Shown: positions 45,636 to 55,940, numbered from the stretch's first letter. The stretch is 64,000 nt of DNA from Micrococcales bacterium (GCA_016703125.1 JADJCR010000009.1:3707-67706); one strand, 5' to 3'. The notes: generated by a model from the sequence alone, not told the origin. Translations and numbers: made by a program.

Positions 45636-47189
45636 ATGGACACCGCGCGCATGCTCGCCATGTCGTTCGCGGTCGTCGAGTCGTTGCGTCCCTCTTTGGT
45701 TCCCCGCAAGACCCAGCACCAGGCCATGGTGACAGCGGCCTGCGCGGCGACCGCAGGTCTGGCGGTGGCCCCGATGGCGTCCCGGCGAATTCCCGTCGCG
45801 GTGCTCGTCGGCGGGCTGGCGACTGCCGCCGCGCGCGCCGTGCACCATGTCCGCGCCCAGCGCGAATCACACCCCGACTGGGACCCGCGGCCCCAGAACC
45901 CGGCCATCGCAGTCGGCATCGGCGGGCTCGGCGGCTGCGCGGTGGCCTGTGCGCCGGGGGTGGCTGCCGGGCTGGCTCGTGCCGCGGGTGCGGCGATCGC
46001 ACACCGGCGCGGCGGGTCCGCCGCGGTGTGGACGGGGGGAGTGGCCGCGGCGGCGGGTGCGGTCGTCACTGCCGCCGGAACGGTCGGCGCCCGCATGGCG
46101 CTGGAGAACCTGCGAGAGGTCGGTACCCGTGCCGACCCGGCCTTGCAGGAACCGCCGGACAGCCCCTACGTCACCGGTGGGCCCGGGTCGCAGATCGCGT
46201 ACGACACCCTCGCCCGCGACGGCCGGCGCTTCGTGTGGTTCCGCACCCCCGCCGGGCAGATAGGCTCGGTGGACGGTCGGGCCCGCGAGCCGGTGCGCGT
46301 GTACGTGGGTCTGGAGTCGGCTAACACCCCTGAGCAGCGGGTCGATCTTGCGATGCGGGAACTCGAGCGGCTCGGCGCGTTCGACCGGGGCACCGTGCTG
46401 ATCATGAGTCCCGCCGGGTCGGGCTACGCCGACTACGTCGCGGCCGAGGCCGTCGAGTGCTTCACGCGCGGGGACTGCGCGAGTGTTGTCGTCCAGTACG
46501 GGGTGCTGCCGTCGATGCTGTCGTTGCCTCGGGTGGGCCTGGGATCGCTGACTGTGCGGCTGTTGCTGGATCGCATCGACGACCGCGTGGCGCGGCAGGC
46601 GCATCGGCCGCGCGTGATCATGTACGGGGAGAGCCTGGGGGCCCGGGTGGCTCAGGAGGCGCTACAGCGCTCGCCGTCGCGGGTCGACGCCACCGGCCGC
46701 GTCGTGGGTGTGGATGCCCTGGTGTCCGTCGGAACCCCGGGTGGTCCGTCATTGCGCAACGACCTCCTGCACAGCGGCGACGTCGTGCACCTCGACCGCT
46801 GGCAGCAGATGACCGGTGCCGAACGCGCCCAACTGTGGTTCATCGATCATGACGCGGACCCGGTGACCCGCTGGGATGGCCGGCTGGCGTGGCGCCGCCC
46901 GGCCTGGCTGCGCGGGCCGCGTGGGCGCAACGTGCCGGCCGACATGCAGTGGCTGCCGGTGCTCACGTGGTGGCAGGTGATCTTCGACCTCATCTTCGCC
47001 GCGCAGCAGCAGTCGGGAGTGTTCCGGTCCGTCGGCCACGACTACCGTGCCGATCTCGGCCCGATCCTGGCCGCAGTGGTGGGTCGTGGTGCCGACGTGG
47101 CGAAGGTGGAAGCGCTCTTGGCGCAGCGCGAGATCGAGCGTGACAGTGTGACGGTGACGGTCACCACCGGTTCGCTGCCGCCCACCTGA
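45636..47189 (+). CDS. Membrane-anchored alpha/beta-hydrolase (Abhydrolase_9-like)
   Basis: The 517-residue protein has an N-terminal membrane region with several helices (residues about 25-160) and a C-terminal alpha/beta-hydrolase domain. MSPAGSGYADY and the nucleophile elbow MYGESLGAR fit the actinobacterial family PF10081-type hydrolases; FIDHDADPVTRW likely carries the acid. The substrate is unknown; a lipid or cell-envelope ester is plausible. The start ATG is leaderless. Confidence 0.83.
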   Translation: MDTARMLAMSFAVVESLRPSLVPRKTQHQAMVTAACAATAGLAVAPMASRRIPVAVLVGGLATAAARAVHHVRAQRESHPDWDPRPQNPAIAVGIGGLGGCAVACAPGVAAGLARAAGAAIAHRRGGSAAVWTGGVAAAAGAVVTAAGTVGARMALENLREVGTRADPALQEPPDSPYVTGGPGSQIAYDTLARDGRRFVWFRTPAGQIGSVDGRAREPVRVYVGLESANTPEQRVDLAMRELERLGAFDRGTVLIMSPAGSGYADYVAAEAVECFTRGDCASVVVQYGVLPSMLSLPRVGLGSLTVRLLLDRIDDRVARQAHRPRVIMYGESLGARVAQEALQRSPSRVDATGRVVGVDALVSVGTPGGPSLRNDLLHSGDVVHLDRWQQMTGAERAQLWFIDHDADPVTRWDGRLAWRRPAWLRGPRGRNVPADMQWLPVLTWWQVIFDLIFAAQQQSGVFRSVGHDYRADLGPILAAVVGRGADVAKVEALLAQREIERDSVTVTVTTGSLPPT

Positions 47190-47195
47190 GTCCTG

Positions 47196-47585
47196 TCAGT
47201 TCCCGGCCGGCGGCATCGTCGGCTCGATGATGCCGAAATGGTTGCCGTCGGGGTCCTGGAAGTACGCGAGGGTGCCGACTCCTGGCATCTGCGAGACGGG
47301 CATCGTTTCCGTCGCACCTGCCTGCAGGGCCCTCCGGTGGTACTCGGCGCAGTCCCCCACGCCGATCACCGGCACCGCGCCGCTGACGGGGGCGCCGGGA
47401 TCCGGTCGGGAACCTTGCCGGGGCAGCAGCCCGCCGTTGATCCCCATGGCTTCGTCCCCGGTGGTGATCACCCAGTACTCGACGTCGCCCCACTGCTCGA
47501 ACGACCAGCCGAAGACGGCCTGGTAGAACGCGATGAGGGCGGCGGGGTCGCTGGCGTGGATCTCGAGATGCACGGGCCTCGGCAT
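47196..47585 (-). CDS. VOC family protein
   Basis: The 129-residue glyoxalase-like protein has HLEIHASDPAALIAFYQAVF, WSFEQWGDVEYWVI and DPDGNHFGIIEP. The subgroup is the PhnB/CFP30-like VOC of actinomycetes; its reaction is unknown. ATG 47585 lies six bases from TAGGGT, so it is probably leaderless. It is convergent with the hydrolase gene, 6 bases apart. Confidence 0.87.
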   Translation of the reverse strand: MPRPVHLEIHASDPAALIAFYQAVFGWSFEQWGDVEYWVITTGDEAMGINGGLLPRQGSRPDPGAPVSGAVPVIGVGDCAEYHRRALQAGATETMPVSQMPGVGTLAYFQDPDGNHFGIIEPTMPPAGN

Positions 47586-47591
47586 GCGTGC

Positions 47592-47597
47592 ACCCTA
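47592..47597 (-). promoter_or_regulatory. -10 box for VOC gene
   Basis: TAGGGT on the minus strand, six bases before ATG 47585. Its first three bases are the stop codon of the upstream DUF2510 gene. Confidence 0.55.
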
Positions 47598-48872
47598 GTC
47601 GCCGGGGGGCGTCACCGGAACCCCTTGGGCATCGATCGACCGGTACACCGGGTCGTCGGTGAGATCGCGCCAGATCGGCACGATGCCCATGACGGTGATC
47701 GCTGCCAGCGCCATGGACAGCGGCAGCAGGACGAGGTTGAGTGTCAGGGCCAGCCCTAGCGACGCCGAGGGGTCGGCCGTGCTGGTCGCCTGCCCGAGGA
47801 ACAGCAAGCTGATCGGGATGCTCACCACCGTCGTGATCACATTGACGATCACGGAGGCGGCCAGCGACCACAGCAGGTACCGGCCGAGGACGCCCCAGAA
47901 CTTGCCGCGGGTGGCGCGCCAGGACCAACTCAGCGCCCGCCGTCCGACCACGGCTTGCGCCACCGCCGGGATCAGCCGTCCGGTGAGCCAGAACGACACG
48001 GCGAAGAAGCCGAAGAACGCAAGGATGCCCAGTCCGATGGCCAGGGCGGGGGCGAACTGGGCAGTGAGCACGATGACCACCGTGACTGCCACGACCGCCG
48101 CGGTCATCACCATCACCAGCAACACGTAGTACCCGAACAGCCGGAACCCGGCGACGAAACCACTGCGCCAGGCCGCTGCCCAGGAAACGCGGTTCGTCGC
48201 AGCGGCGTCCATTCCCAGCCGGTTCACAGCGCCGATCTGAACCGTGGACGCGATCAGCAACAGCACGCTGAGCAGCGCACCGAGGACCACCCAGCCGCCC
48301 AGTGGCAGCGCCGAGAAGGCCCGGGAGAACTCCGATGTCATGGCATCGACCTCGGCCTGGCTGAAGTCGCCCTCGGGGTTGGCTTCCAGGGCCGCCCCCA
48401 GCGTGTCCAGGCCCGCCCGCAGGGCGCCGGTGTCGACCACTGCGAAGGTGATCACCGCCAGAACCGCGGAGACCCCCACCCAGATCGCCACCGAGATCGC
48501 CAGGATCGGCCACCATGCCCGGCGCGTGATACGGCCGATATCGCTGAACATGCCGCCGAGCGGGCGCATCCCGCTGGCGGTCAGGGGCCTGCCCGGCGGC
48601 GGGGTGTACGCGGCGTACGACGGGGTCTGTGGCGGGGGGGCGGGCTGCCCACCGCCGGGCTGACCCCAGGCTGCGGCCGGCACGGGTGCGGTCGGTTCCG
48701 GCGGCAACGGGGTCGTGGGTTCCGGCAGGACCGCTGTCGGCTGCTCGGCCGCGTGCTCGCCTTCGGGGTTGGGCCGGGTGTACTCGGTCCAACCCACCCC
48801 GCTCCACCAGCGCAAGCCACCGGTTCCGTCGGGGTTGGGGTACCAGCCTGCCTGCGGCGTGTCATGGCTCAT
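47595..48872 (-). CDS. DUF2510 membrane protein with large transmembrane domain
   Basis: The 425-residue protein starts with DUF2510 (AGWYPNPDGTGGLRWWSGVG), then a Pro-rich linker to about residue 95, then six transmembrane helices of the glycerophosphoryl-diester-phosphodiesterase-membrane-domain type seen in many Gram-positive proteins. The role is unknown. The start is leaderless ATG 48872. Confidence 0.82.
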   Translation of the reverse strand: MSHDTPQAGWYPNPDGTGGLRWWSGVGWTEYTRPNPEGEHAAEQPTAVLPEPTTPLPPEPTAPVPAAAWGQPGGGQPAPPPQTPSYAAYTPPPGRPLTASGMRPLGGMFSDIGRITRRAWWPILAISVAIWVGVSAVLAVITFAVVDTGALRAGLDTLGAALEANPEGDFSQAEVDAMTSEFSRAFSALPLGGWVVLGALLSVLLLIASTVQIGAVNRLGMDAAATNRVSWAAAWRSGFVAGFRLFGYYVLLVMVMTAAVVAVTVVIVLTAQFAPALAIGLGILAFFGFFAVSFWLTGRLIPAVAQAVVGRRALSWSWRATRGKFWGVLGRYLLWSLAASVIVNVITTVVSIPISLLFLGQATSTADPSASLGLALTLNLVLLPLSMALAAITVMGIVPIWRDLTDDPVYRSIDAQGVPVTPPGD

Positions 48873-48878
48873 GGGTCA

Positions 48879-48884
48879 AGGCTA
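48879..48884 (-). promoter_or_regulatory. -10 box for DUF2510 membrane protein
   Basis: TAGCCT on the minus strand, six bases before ATG 48872. Confidence 0.55.
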
Positions 48885-49001
48885 GATGGAGGCGGTCGCG
48901 TGGGTGGTTCGTGGCTGCAGGCTTACGGGTTGGCGCGCTTTGTGCGCCGGGGGGAGGTTCTGTACGGTCGGGTCCCTCCTGGGTTCCCGCGGGGCGGCGG
49001 G

Positions 49002-49174
49002 GTTGTGCGCGGTTTCTGCATCGGGGAGTGGTTCGGTCGTCGGGGAGAGGTTCTGCGGGGTTGGATCGCTCCCGGGTAGCGGTTTCACTCCCGGGTTCGC
49101 CGGTGCGGCCGGCGTTGTGCGCGGTTTCTGCATCGGGGAGGGGTTCTGCGGGGTTGGGTCACTCCCGGGTAGCG
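49002..49174. repeat. Intergenic repeat R3: two partial repeat units
   Basis: GTTGTGCGCGGTTTCTGCAT (extended to 27 bases) occurs at 49002-49028 and 49114-49140, and a 33-base unit with CTCCCGGGTAGCG at 49049-49081 and 49142-49174, the second with two changes. The core is R1 with one of the doubled CGCTCCCGGGT units missing. It lies downstream of typA; the rest of 48873-49187 shows no gene. Confidence 0.85.
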
Positions 49175-49187
49175 CCGCCCCCGGACC

Positions 49188-51032
49188 CTACCCCCGGGCC
49201 TTGCGCCGCGCGGTCGCCCTCGCCCGGAGCGCGGCGTTAAGTTCGACCTTGCGCAGTCGCACGGTCCGAGGGGTGACCTCGACACACTCGTCCTCGCGAC
49301 AGAACTCCAGAGCCTGCTCCAGCGACAGCACCCGCGGCGGGATCAAACGCTCCAACTCCTCGCCGGTCGACGAGCGGATGTTGGTGAGCTTCTTCTCCTT
49401 CGTGGGGTTGACGTCCATGTCGTCGGCGCGGGCGTTCTCGCCGACGATCATGCCCTCGTAGACCTCGGCCCCGGGCTCCACGAACAGGGTTCCCCGCTCC
49501 TGGAGGTTGAAGCACGCGAAGCTGGTCACGGTGCCGCGGCGGTCGGCCACCAGCGAACCGGTGGGCCGGGTGCGCAGGTCGCCGTGCCATGGCTCGTAAC
49601 CGCCGAATACGTGGTGCATCAGGCCCGTGCCGCGGGTCTCGGTGAGGAACTCGGTGCGGAACCCGATGAGCGCGCGAGCGGGCACCGTGAACTCCATACG
49701 CACCCACCCGGTGCCGTGATTGGTCATGTCGTCCATGCGGCCCCGGCGCAGGCCCATCAACTGCGAAACCACGCCGACGTAGTCTTCGGGGATGTCGACG
49801 GTGAGGTTCTCCATCGGCTCGTGCAGGGTCCCGTCGATCTCCCGGGTGACGACCAGGGGTTTGCCGACGGTCAGCTCGAAGCCCTCCCGCCGCATCATCT
49901 CCACGAGCACCGCCAGCTGCAGTTCCCCACGGCCCTGGACCTCCCAGGCGTCGGGGCGGTCGGTCTCGGCCACGCGCAGCGATACGTTGCCGATCAACTC
50001 CGCATCCAGGCGGTTCTTGATCAGCCGCGCGGTCATCTTCGCGCCGTCCTTGCCGGCCAGGGGCGAGGTGTTCGTACCGATGGTCACCGAGATGCTGGGC
50101 TCGTCGACGGTGATGACCGGCAGTGGCCGGGGGTCGGCCGGGTCGGCCAGCGTTTCGCCGATCGTGATGTCCGGCATGCCCGCCACCGCGATGATGTCCC
50201 CGGGCCCGGCCTGTTCCACCGGCACCCGCTCCAGGGCATCGGTCATCAGCAACTCGCTGACCTTGGCCGTGGTCATGCTGCCGTCCGCGCGGCACCAGGC
50301 GACCTGCTGCCCTTTGCGGATCGTGCCGCCATGGATGCGGCAGATCGCCAGGCGTCCCAGATAGGCCGACGCGTCGAGGTTCGTCACGTGGGCCTGCAGG
50401 GGGGCGTCAGCGTCGTACCGGGGTGGGGGAACGGTCTCGACCAGCGCGGTGAACAGCGGCTCGAGGTCGTCGGAGTCCGGCATCGCGCCGTCCGCGGGCC
50501 GCTGCGTACTGGCTCGGCCTGCCCTCGCGCTGGCGTAGAGGATCGGGAAGTCGATCTGCTCCTCCGTGGCGTCGAGGTCGAAGAACAGTTCGTAGACCTC
50601 GTCGACCACCTCGGCGATCCGGGCGTCGGACCGGTCGACCTTGTTCACCACCAGCACCACCGGCAGTTGCTTGGTCAGTGCCTTGCGCAGCACGAACCGG
50701 GTCTGCGGCAACGGGCCTTCGGAGGCGTCGACCAGCAGCAGCACACCGTCGACCATCTCCAGGCCACGTTCCACCTCGCCGCCGAAGTCGGCGTGCCCTG
50801 GGGTGTCGATGATGTTGATCGTCACGTTCCCGTGGGTCACCGCCGTCTGCTTGGCGAGGATGGTGATGCCTTTCTCACGCTCCAGGTCCATGGAGTCCAT
50901 CACGCGATCAGCGATGTCGGCGTTCTCGCGGAAGGCTCCGGACTGCCACAGCATGGCGTCGACGAGCGTGGTCTTGCCGTGATCGACGTGGGCGATGATC
51001 GCGACGTTTCGCAGGTCGCTGCGCAGGGCCAT
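49188..51032 (-). CDS. typA: Translational GTPase TypA/BipA
   Basis: The 614-residue protein has the translation-GTPase G motifs AHVDHGKTTL, IDTPGHADF and NKVDRSD, followed by EF-G-like domains III and V and the TypA-specific C-terminal domain. It binds ribosomes and helps 50S assembly and growth under stress. The start ATG 51032 follows GAGGAC. It is monocistronic, and repeat R3 lies just past its stop. Confidence 0.95.
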   Translation of the reverse strand: MALRSDLRNVAIIAHVDHGKTTLVDAMLWQSGAFRENADIADRVMDSMDLEREKGITILAKQTAVTHGNVTINIIDTPGHADFGGEVERGLEMVDGVLLLVDASEGPLPQTRFVLRKALTKQLPVVLVVNKVDRSDARIAEVVDEVYELFFDLDATEEQIDFPILYASARAGRASTQRPADGAMPDSDDLEPLFTALVETVPPPRYDADAPLQAHVTNLDASAYLGRLAICRIHGGTIRKGQQVAWCRADGSMTTAKVSELLMTDALERVPVEQAGPGDIIAVAGMPDITIGETLADPADPRPLPVITVDEPSISVTIGTNTSPLAGKDGAKMTARLIKNRLDAELIGNVSLRVAETDRPDAWEVQGRGELQLAVLVEMMRREGFELTVGKPLVVTREIDGTLHEPMENLTVDIPEDYVGVVSQLMGLRRGRMDDMTNHGTGWVRMEFTVPARALIGFRTEFLTETRGTGLMHHVFGGYEPWHGDLRTRPTGSLVADRRGTVTSFACFNLQERGTLFVEPGAEVYEGMIVGENARADDMDVNPTKEKKLTNIRSSTGEELERLIPPRVLSLEQALEFCREDECVEVTPRTVRLRKVELNAALRARATARRKARG

Positions 51033-51102
51033 GGGGAGTCCTCAGATCGGGGGATACAACCGATTGTCGCAGGCGTACGGTGGGAGTGGAGGGGAGGTCG
51101 TC

Positions 51103-51514
51103 ATGAAGCGGATGATGGCGGCGGTCGCGGGGGCTGCGGCGGTGCTGGCACTGGGCGCGCCTGCAGTCCAGGCGGCACCGGTCAAGGACATCTACATGGT
51201 CAAGCATGTGCAGGCCACCGGCGACGGCATGTACGTGGGGGAGTTCGTGATCCTGCGCAAGAGCGGCACGCAGGTCGTAGGGGCTCGGGGGGCCTTCTAC
51301 AGCGAGTACTTCTGCCTGCGCGGCACGGCCGGTGGCGGCGTGTTCTCGGTGCAGAAGTGGGACGAGTTCGGCAACCCGAACGGAACCTGGACCCGGCCGT
51401 GGGTCAACGGCCGGATCAAGAGCCTGGTCGCGGGTCAACTGGACCACGTTCATGAAGTACTCGGGTGGGTACAAGCCGGGCAAGGCGATCAACTACTGCA
51501 TCTCGGCGACCTGA
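51103..51514 (+). pseudogene. Small secreted protein, one frameshift
   Basis: The ATG follows GGGGAGG. MKRMMAAVAGAAAVLALGAP is a signal peptide. The frame breaks near 51436-51440 (one extra C or two missing bases); the other frame ends in TTFMKYSGGYKPGKAINYCISAT split as TTFMKYSGGYKPG and KAINYCISAT. The mature protein (about 115 residues) is beta-rich with one Cys near the middle and one near the end. No family is recognised. Confidence 0.55.
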
Positions 51515-51517
51515 GGT

Positions 51518-53673
51518 TCACCGCCGGGCGAGCACCTGTGGCATGGCCACGCCGGTGTGCCACATCTGCAGGCACAGGTCGGGCGCGAGCGGCCGTGCGA
51601 ACAGGAAGCCCTGCGCGATGTGCACACCCTCGTCGAGCAGCGTCAACGCCTGCAACGGGGTTTCCACCCCCTCGGCGAGCACCTCCAGGTCCAGGGCTCG
51701 TGCCAGTGCCACGATGGTGCGAACGATCTCCAGGGACTCCGCGGACTGCCCCAGTCCGTGAACGAACGCGCGGTCGATCTTGAGTTGGTGGGTGGGCAGG
51801 TCGGCCAGCCGGGACAGCGACGAGAAGCCGGTGCCGAAATCGTCGATCGAGATGTCGACACCCAACGCCCGGATGCGGTCGAGTTCGCGCTGCGCGTGCT
51901 CGTCCATCGCTGCGGCTTCGGTGAGGGGGTACCAGCCGGCCGCTGGCGTCGCGCCACCGCACGAGGGCCTCAGCGGCGACCAGCGATCCGGTGCGCATGT
52001 CGATCTGCGGCTGGTACTCCAGGAAGAAGTTGTCGTCGGGGCGGCGGATGGCCACGCGCAGGGCGCGGGCCCGTTGTCGCTGTACCGCCCCCTGGGCGGC
52101 CATGACGGGGTCGAATCGCACCACCGCCGCAGACGGCCGTTCCTTGGCGCTGCGTACGGCGATATCCGCGTTGGTCAACAGCGTGTCGAGGGTACTGCCG
52201 TCCTCCGGGTAGATCGCGATCCCGATGGAGCTGGTCAACTGCACGTCGCGGTCCCCGATGGGGATCGGCTCGCTGATAAGTGTCTGCACCATCGTGCTCA
52301 GCCCGTCGACCGATCCGCGGTCCATCGCGCGGGTGACGACGAACTCGTCGCCGCCGAGCCGGGCCACGGTGGAGTCCGGGTCGCCGGCCAGCACCGTCAG
52401 GCGCTGCCCGATCTGACGCAGCACCAGGTCGCCGGTGGGGTGACCCCAGGTCGTGTTGACCTCCTTGAACCCGTCGAGGTCCATGAACAGCACGGCCAGC
52501 GACCGCTGCGGGTTGCGGACCGCCCACTCGTCCATCCAGCTGCGCAGGCCGTCCCGGTGCGGCAGGCCGGTGAGCGGGTCGCGCTCGGCCAGGAAGCGCA
52601 GCCGGTTGGTGGCTTGCTGCAGGTCGTCGGCGGTGCGCTGGATCCGGCGTGCGTCCAGCCACTTCCACACAGCGGTGCACAGCAGCAGTGTGGCGATCAA
52701 CCCGGCGGCCAGTGCCAGCCACGGCCGCCAGGAGCCCTGTGCGGCGACCAGCGCCGGGGTGGGCTCTCCGACCAACTGCAGTTCCTGGCCGTCACCGAGA
52801 CTGATGTTGGCCTGGGCGGTCCAGGTGGACACTGCGCCGACGTCGAGGCCGTCGCTGTTGCTCCACACCACCTGGGCGGGCTGCTGCCGGCGGTCAATCA
52901 GGGCCAGCGACATGCTGCCCGGTTCGGTATCGCGGGTTGACTCAGCCATCCAGTCCTGCACCCGCAGGACGCCCACGACCATGCCGGACCAGGCCGCCTG
53001 TCGCTGAGCCAGGGTGGAGGGTCGCGCTCCGGGCCGTCAGACCGGTGCGAAAGCCAACAGGGGACGGCGTCGCGTTCTGCACGATGTCGATCAGTGGGCC
53101 GACGGCTGTGCGGCCGGTGTCCCGCGACTGCAGGATCGCCGGCTGTGTCTGCGGCCTGGCCAGAGCATCGAGCCCGTAGACGTTCTGGTTCCCGGCTGCC
53201 GGGTAGGTGTAGAGAATCGGTAGGTACTGCTCGCGGTCACCCGCAGCCTGCAGGCCCTGCGGCCCCGCCTCCGCGATGGTGCCGGCATGTCCGTCCGCGG
53301 CCAGCTGTTGCTCGAGGCCGGCGCGCTGGTTGGCGCTGATCAGGCGCGCATACTGCACGGCTTGGACGTCGTCGCGGTCTTTGAAGGCCTGCTGGACGAA
53401 CGTACGGAACTCCGGTTCGGAGACCAGGTTGTCCACCGCGAACCAGCCGGCCACCGCGCTCAGGGACCCGTTCAGCGTTCCCAAGGACTGACCAGCCCGC
53501 TCTGCGGAGGCACTCACCGCGTCGGAGACAGCGTGGTCGGCCCCTGCGCGGACGTAGTGGCGCTGCATCTGGACCAGACCGATCGTGAGCGCGATGCCGA
53601 GCGCAGCCAGCAGCGCCACCGGGATGGCGTACTTCCACTCCGATGGCTTCGGCGACGCGTCGTCATCGGCCAC
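51518..53673 (-). pseudogene. CHASE-GGDEF-EAL cyclic-di-GMP protein, frameshifted and with EAL deletion
   Basis: The restored protein has an N-terminal helix, a CHASE-type sensor domain, a second helix, an intact GGDEF domain (ARLGGDEFVV) and an EAL domain. Frames change near 53016 and 51925. At the second break AAEALVRWRDASGRLVP is joined almost directly to LTEAAAMDEHAQRELDRIRA; about 75-80 residues normally between them are missing. FGTGFSSLSRL, LKIDRAF and LAEGVET remain. So the diguanylate cyclase may work if read through, but the phosphodiesterase domain cannot. Start GTG 53673 after GAAGAT. Confidence 0.8.
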
Positions 53674-53766
53674 ATGAATATGATCTTCGTTCGGCGCGTC
53701 GGTAGCGCGCTGGAAGCATGCGCACACAGAGGGTGACGACGATCGGCGTCCCACTGACGGTGGCCC

Positions 53767-53772
53767 TAGTCT
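53767..53772 (+). promoter_or_regulatory. -10 box for PI-PLC-like gene
   Basis: TAGTCT; transcription from here would leave a short leader with GGGAGG before ATG 53790. Confidence 0.4.
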
Positions 53773-53789
53773 GTGCCCCGGGAGGTGGC

Positions 53790-55898
53790 ATGGCCGGCAA
53801 CGCGCGGTGGTCCGCGGTGAGCGTGGTGCTGGGTGCCGTACTGTTCCTGCTGGCCAGTGTGGCCGGATTCCTCAACGCCAACGTCGTCAACGGGCAGCAC
53901 TTCGCCGCCCACGTCAACCAGATGCGTCAGGACCCGGTGCTGGCCGCAGCGATCGGCGAGGAACTCGCAGCGGCGGTGGTGGACGCCGAGCCGGACCTCG
54001 TGGCGATCGCGCCGGCCATCGAGACCGGGGCCGCGGCGCTGATCGCCAGTTCCGCTTTGAACGGCATCTTCACCACGGCAGTCGCATCCTTCCACAGTGC
54101 GCTGACCCAGGAGGGTTCGGATTCCGCGGTCCTGACGATTGCAGATCTGGGGTCGGCGGCGGTGTCCCTACTGGAGGCGGTGGCGCCGGATCTGGCGGAG
54201 AAGGTGCCCGCGGATCTGGACGTCACGCTGGCCAGCATCGGTGGGCAGGAGGGGCCCGCGGCCCAGATCATCCCGTGGTTCCAGGCGATCACCGCACTGG
54301 CGCTGGTGCTGCCCGTGCTCGCCCTGGCGGTCTGGGTCGTCGCCGTGGTGCTGGCCCCGGACCGGCGGATGGGGATCCTCAAGATCGGGTGGGCGCTGAT
54401 CGCGGTGGCTGCCACGCTCGGGGTCGGCCTGGCGGTGGTCTGGGTGGTGGCCCGGCTCTACGACCCGGGTCCGCTGCCGTCCGCTGTGCTGCGCTCCGCG
54501 GTGTCGGCGTTCGGGGCGGCACTGGGTCTGCGGGTGGTGACCACGGCAGTGGTCGGCGGGCTGCTGGTGGTGGCCGCGAGTGCGGTGCTGCCGCAGGTGC
54601 ACGTGCACGAACGGGTGAGCGCCCTGGGGCGGTGGATCGTCAAACGCCCGCCGCGCCCGGGCTGGGCGATGGCCCGCGGCCTGGGACTCATCGCGGTCGG
54701 TGCGGCGTGCGTCGTGTTCCCTAGCGTCGCCGTGGCTGGTGTGACGGTGCTCGCGGGGCTGGCGGTGTTCCTCGTCGGTGTGGCCGAGGTGGACCTCGTG
54801 GTGGAGCGGGCACGCGAACGGCAGGTGGCCGGCACCGATGTCCGCCGCTGGCGCTGGGCATGGGTCTTCCCCGTCGGCGCCGGGGTGGTGGCGGTCGGCC
54901 TGCTCGCGGTGGTACTGCTGCCCACGGCCTTGCCGCAGGCCACGCCGGTCGCCGCCGTCGACGCCGACCCGCAGGCCTGCAACGGTCGCCGCGAACTGTG
55001 TGACAGGCCGTTCGACCAGGTGGCCTTCCCCGCCAGTCACAACGCCATGTCGGCGGCCGACGAGAGCGGATGGTACCTCGCCGAACAGCCGACCGGCATG
55101 GTCAACTCCCTGGCCGACGGGATCCGCGTGTTCCTCATCGACACCTGGTACGGACAGCCCACCGGTTCCGGGGGCGTCGTCACCGCCGAGCGCTCGCTGG
55201 CGCGCGCGCAGTCGGACCTCACCGAGGGCCGGGCCACCGAGATCACACCGGCCATGCAGCGCTCGATCGACCGGTTGCGCGGTGAGAAGACAGTCGGCAC
55301 AGAGCAGGTGTACATGTGCCACACCCTGTGCGAGTTGGGTGCCACGCAGTTGCGCGGTGAACTCGAGGGCCTCAAGACCTGGATGGCCGCACATCCGCGC
55401 GAGGTGGTCACGGTCTTCATCCAGGACGCCACCACGCCGGCGGACACGGCTGCGGTCTTCGAGCGGGCAGGCCTCGTGGACATGGCGTACGTGCACGAAC
55501 CCGGGGCCGCGTGGCCCACCCTCGGACAGATGATCGACAGCGGCAAGCGCCTGCTGGTGCTGATGGAGAACGAAGGGGGCGGGTCGCGCTACCCGTACCT
55601 GCACCAAGGATTCGATGTCGTGCAGGACACCGGGTACACCTACGCGTCGGTCGACGAGTTCGACTGCGCACCGAACCGGGGATCGGCGGACTCGGACCTG
55701 TTCCTGGTGAACCACTGGTTGAGCAGTTTCCGGACCCTGGTGTCCAGCGCCCAGAAGGCCAATGCCGAGGACGTGCTCGGTGAGCGAGTGCGTAGGTGTC
55801 AGCAGGAGCGCGAGCACATCCCCAACTTCGTCGCCGTCAACTGGTACGACCAGGGGGACCTGCTGGTCGTCGTCGACGAACTCAACGGCGTGGGCTGA
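53790..55898 (+). CDS. Membrane-anchored PI-PLC X-domain-like protein
   Basis: The 702-residue protein has about six to eight transmembrane helices in its first 390 residues and an extracytoplasmic phosphatidylinositol-phospholipase-C-like domain after that. The domain opens with FPASHNAMSAADE (catalytic-type His417) and has a second His511 in MCHTLCELGATQ. Six Cys residues are in the extracytoplasmic part. By family it may cleave phosphoinositide-type lipids by an acid-base His mechanism; the substrate is unproven. ATG 53790 follows GGGAGG. Confidence 0.82.
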   Translation: MAGNARWSAVSVVLGAVLFLLASVAGFLNANVVNGQHFAAHVNQMRQDPVLAAAIGEELAAAVVDAEPDLVAIAPAIETGAAALIASSALNGIFTTAVASFHSALTQEGSDSAVLTIADLGSAAVSLLEAVAPDLAEKVPADLDVTLASIGGQEGPAAQIIPWFQAITALALVLPVLALAVWVVAVVLAPDRRMGILKIGWALIAVAATLGVGLAVVWVVARLYDPGPLPSAVLRSAVSAFGAALGLRVVTTAVVGGLLVVAASAVLPQVHVHERVSALGRWIVKRPPRPGWAMARGLGLIAVGAACVVFPSVAVAGVTVLAGLAVFLVGVAEVDLVVERARERQVAGTDVRRWRWAWVFPVGAGVVAVGLLAVVLLPTALPQATPVAAVDADPQACNGRRELCDRPFDQVAFPASHNAMSAADESGWYLAEQPTGMVNSLADGIRVFLIDTWYGQPTGSGGVVTAERSLARAQSDLTEGRATEITPAMQRSIDRLRGEKTVGTEQVYMCHTLCELGATQLRGELEGLKTWMAAHPREVVTVFIQDATTPADTAAVFERAGLVDMAYVHEPGAAWPTLGQMIDSGKRLLVLMENEGGGSRYPYLHQGFDVVQDTGYTYASVDEFDCAPNRGSADSDLFLVNHWLSSFRTLVSSAQKANAEDVLGERVRRCQQEREHIPNFVAVNWYDQGDLLVVVDELNGVG

Positions 55899-55927
55899 CA
55901 GACCGACCACCTGCCGCCCGGATGCCT

Positions 55928-55933
55928 TAGCGT
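55928..55933 (+). promoter_or_regulatory. -10 box for second GH13 gene
   Basis: TAGCGT, seven bases before GTG 55941; it overlaps the alternative GTG 55932. Confidence 0.4.
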
Positions 55934-55940
55934 GTCGCTC

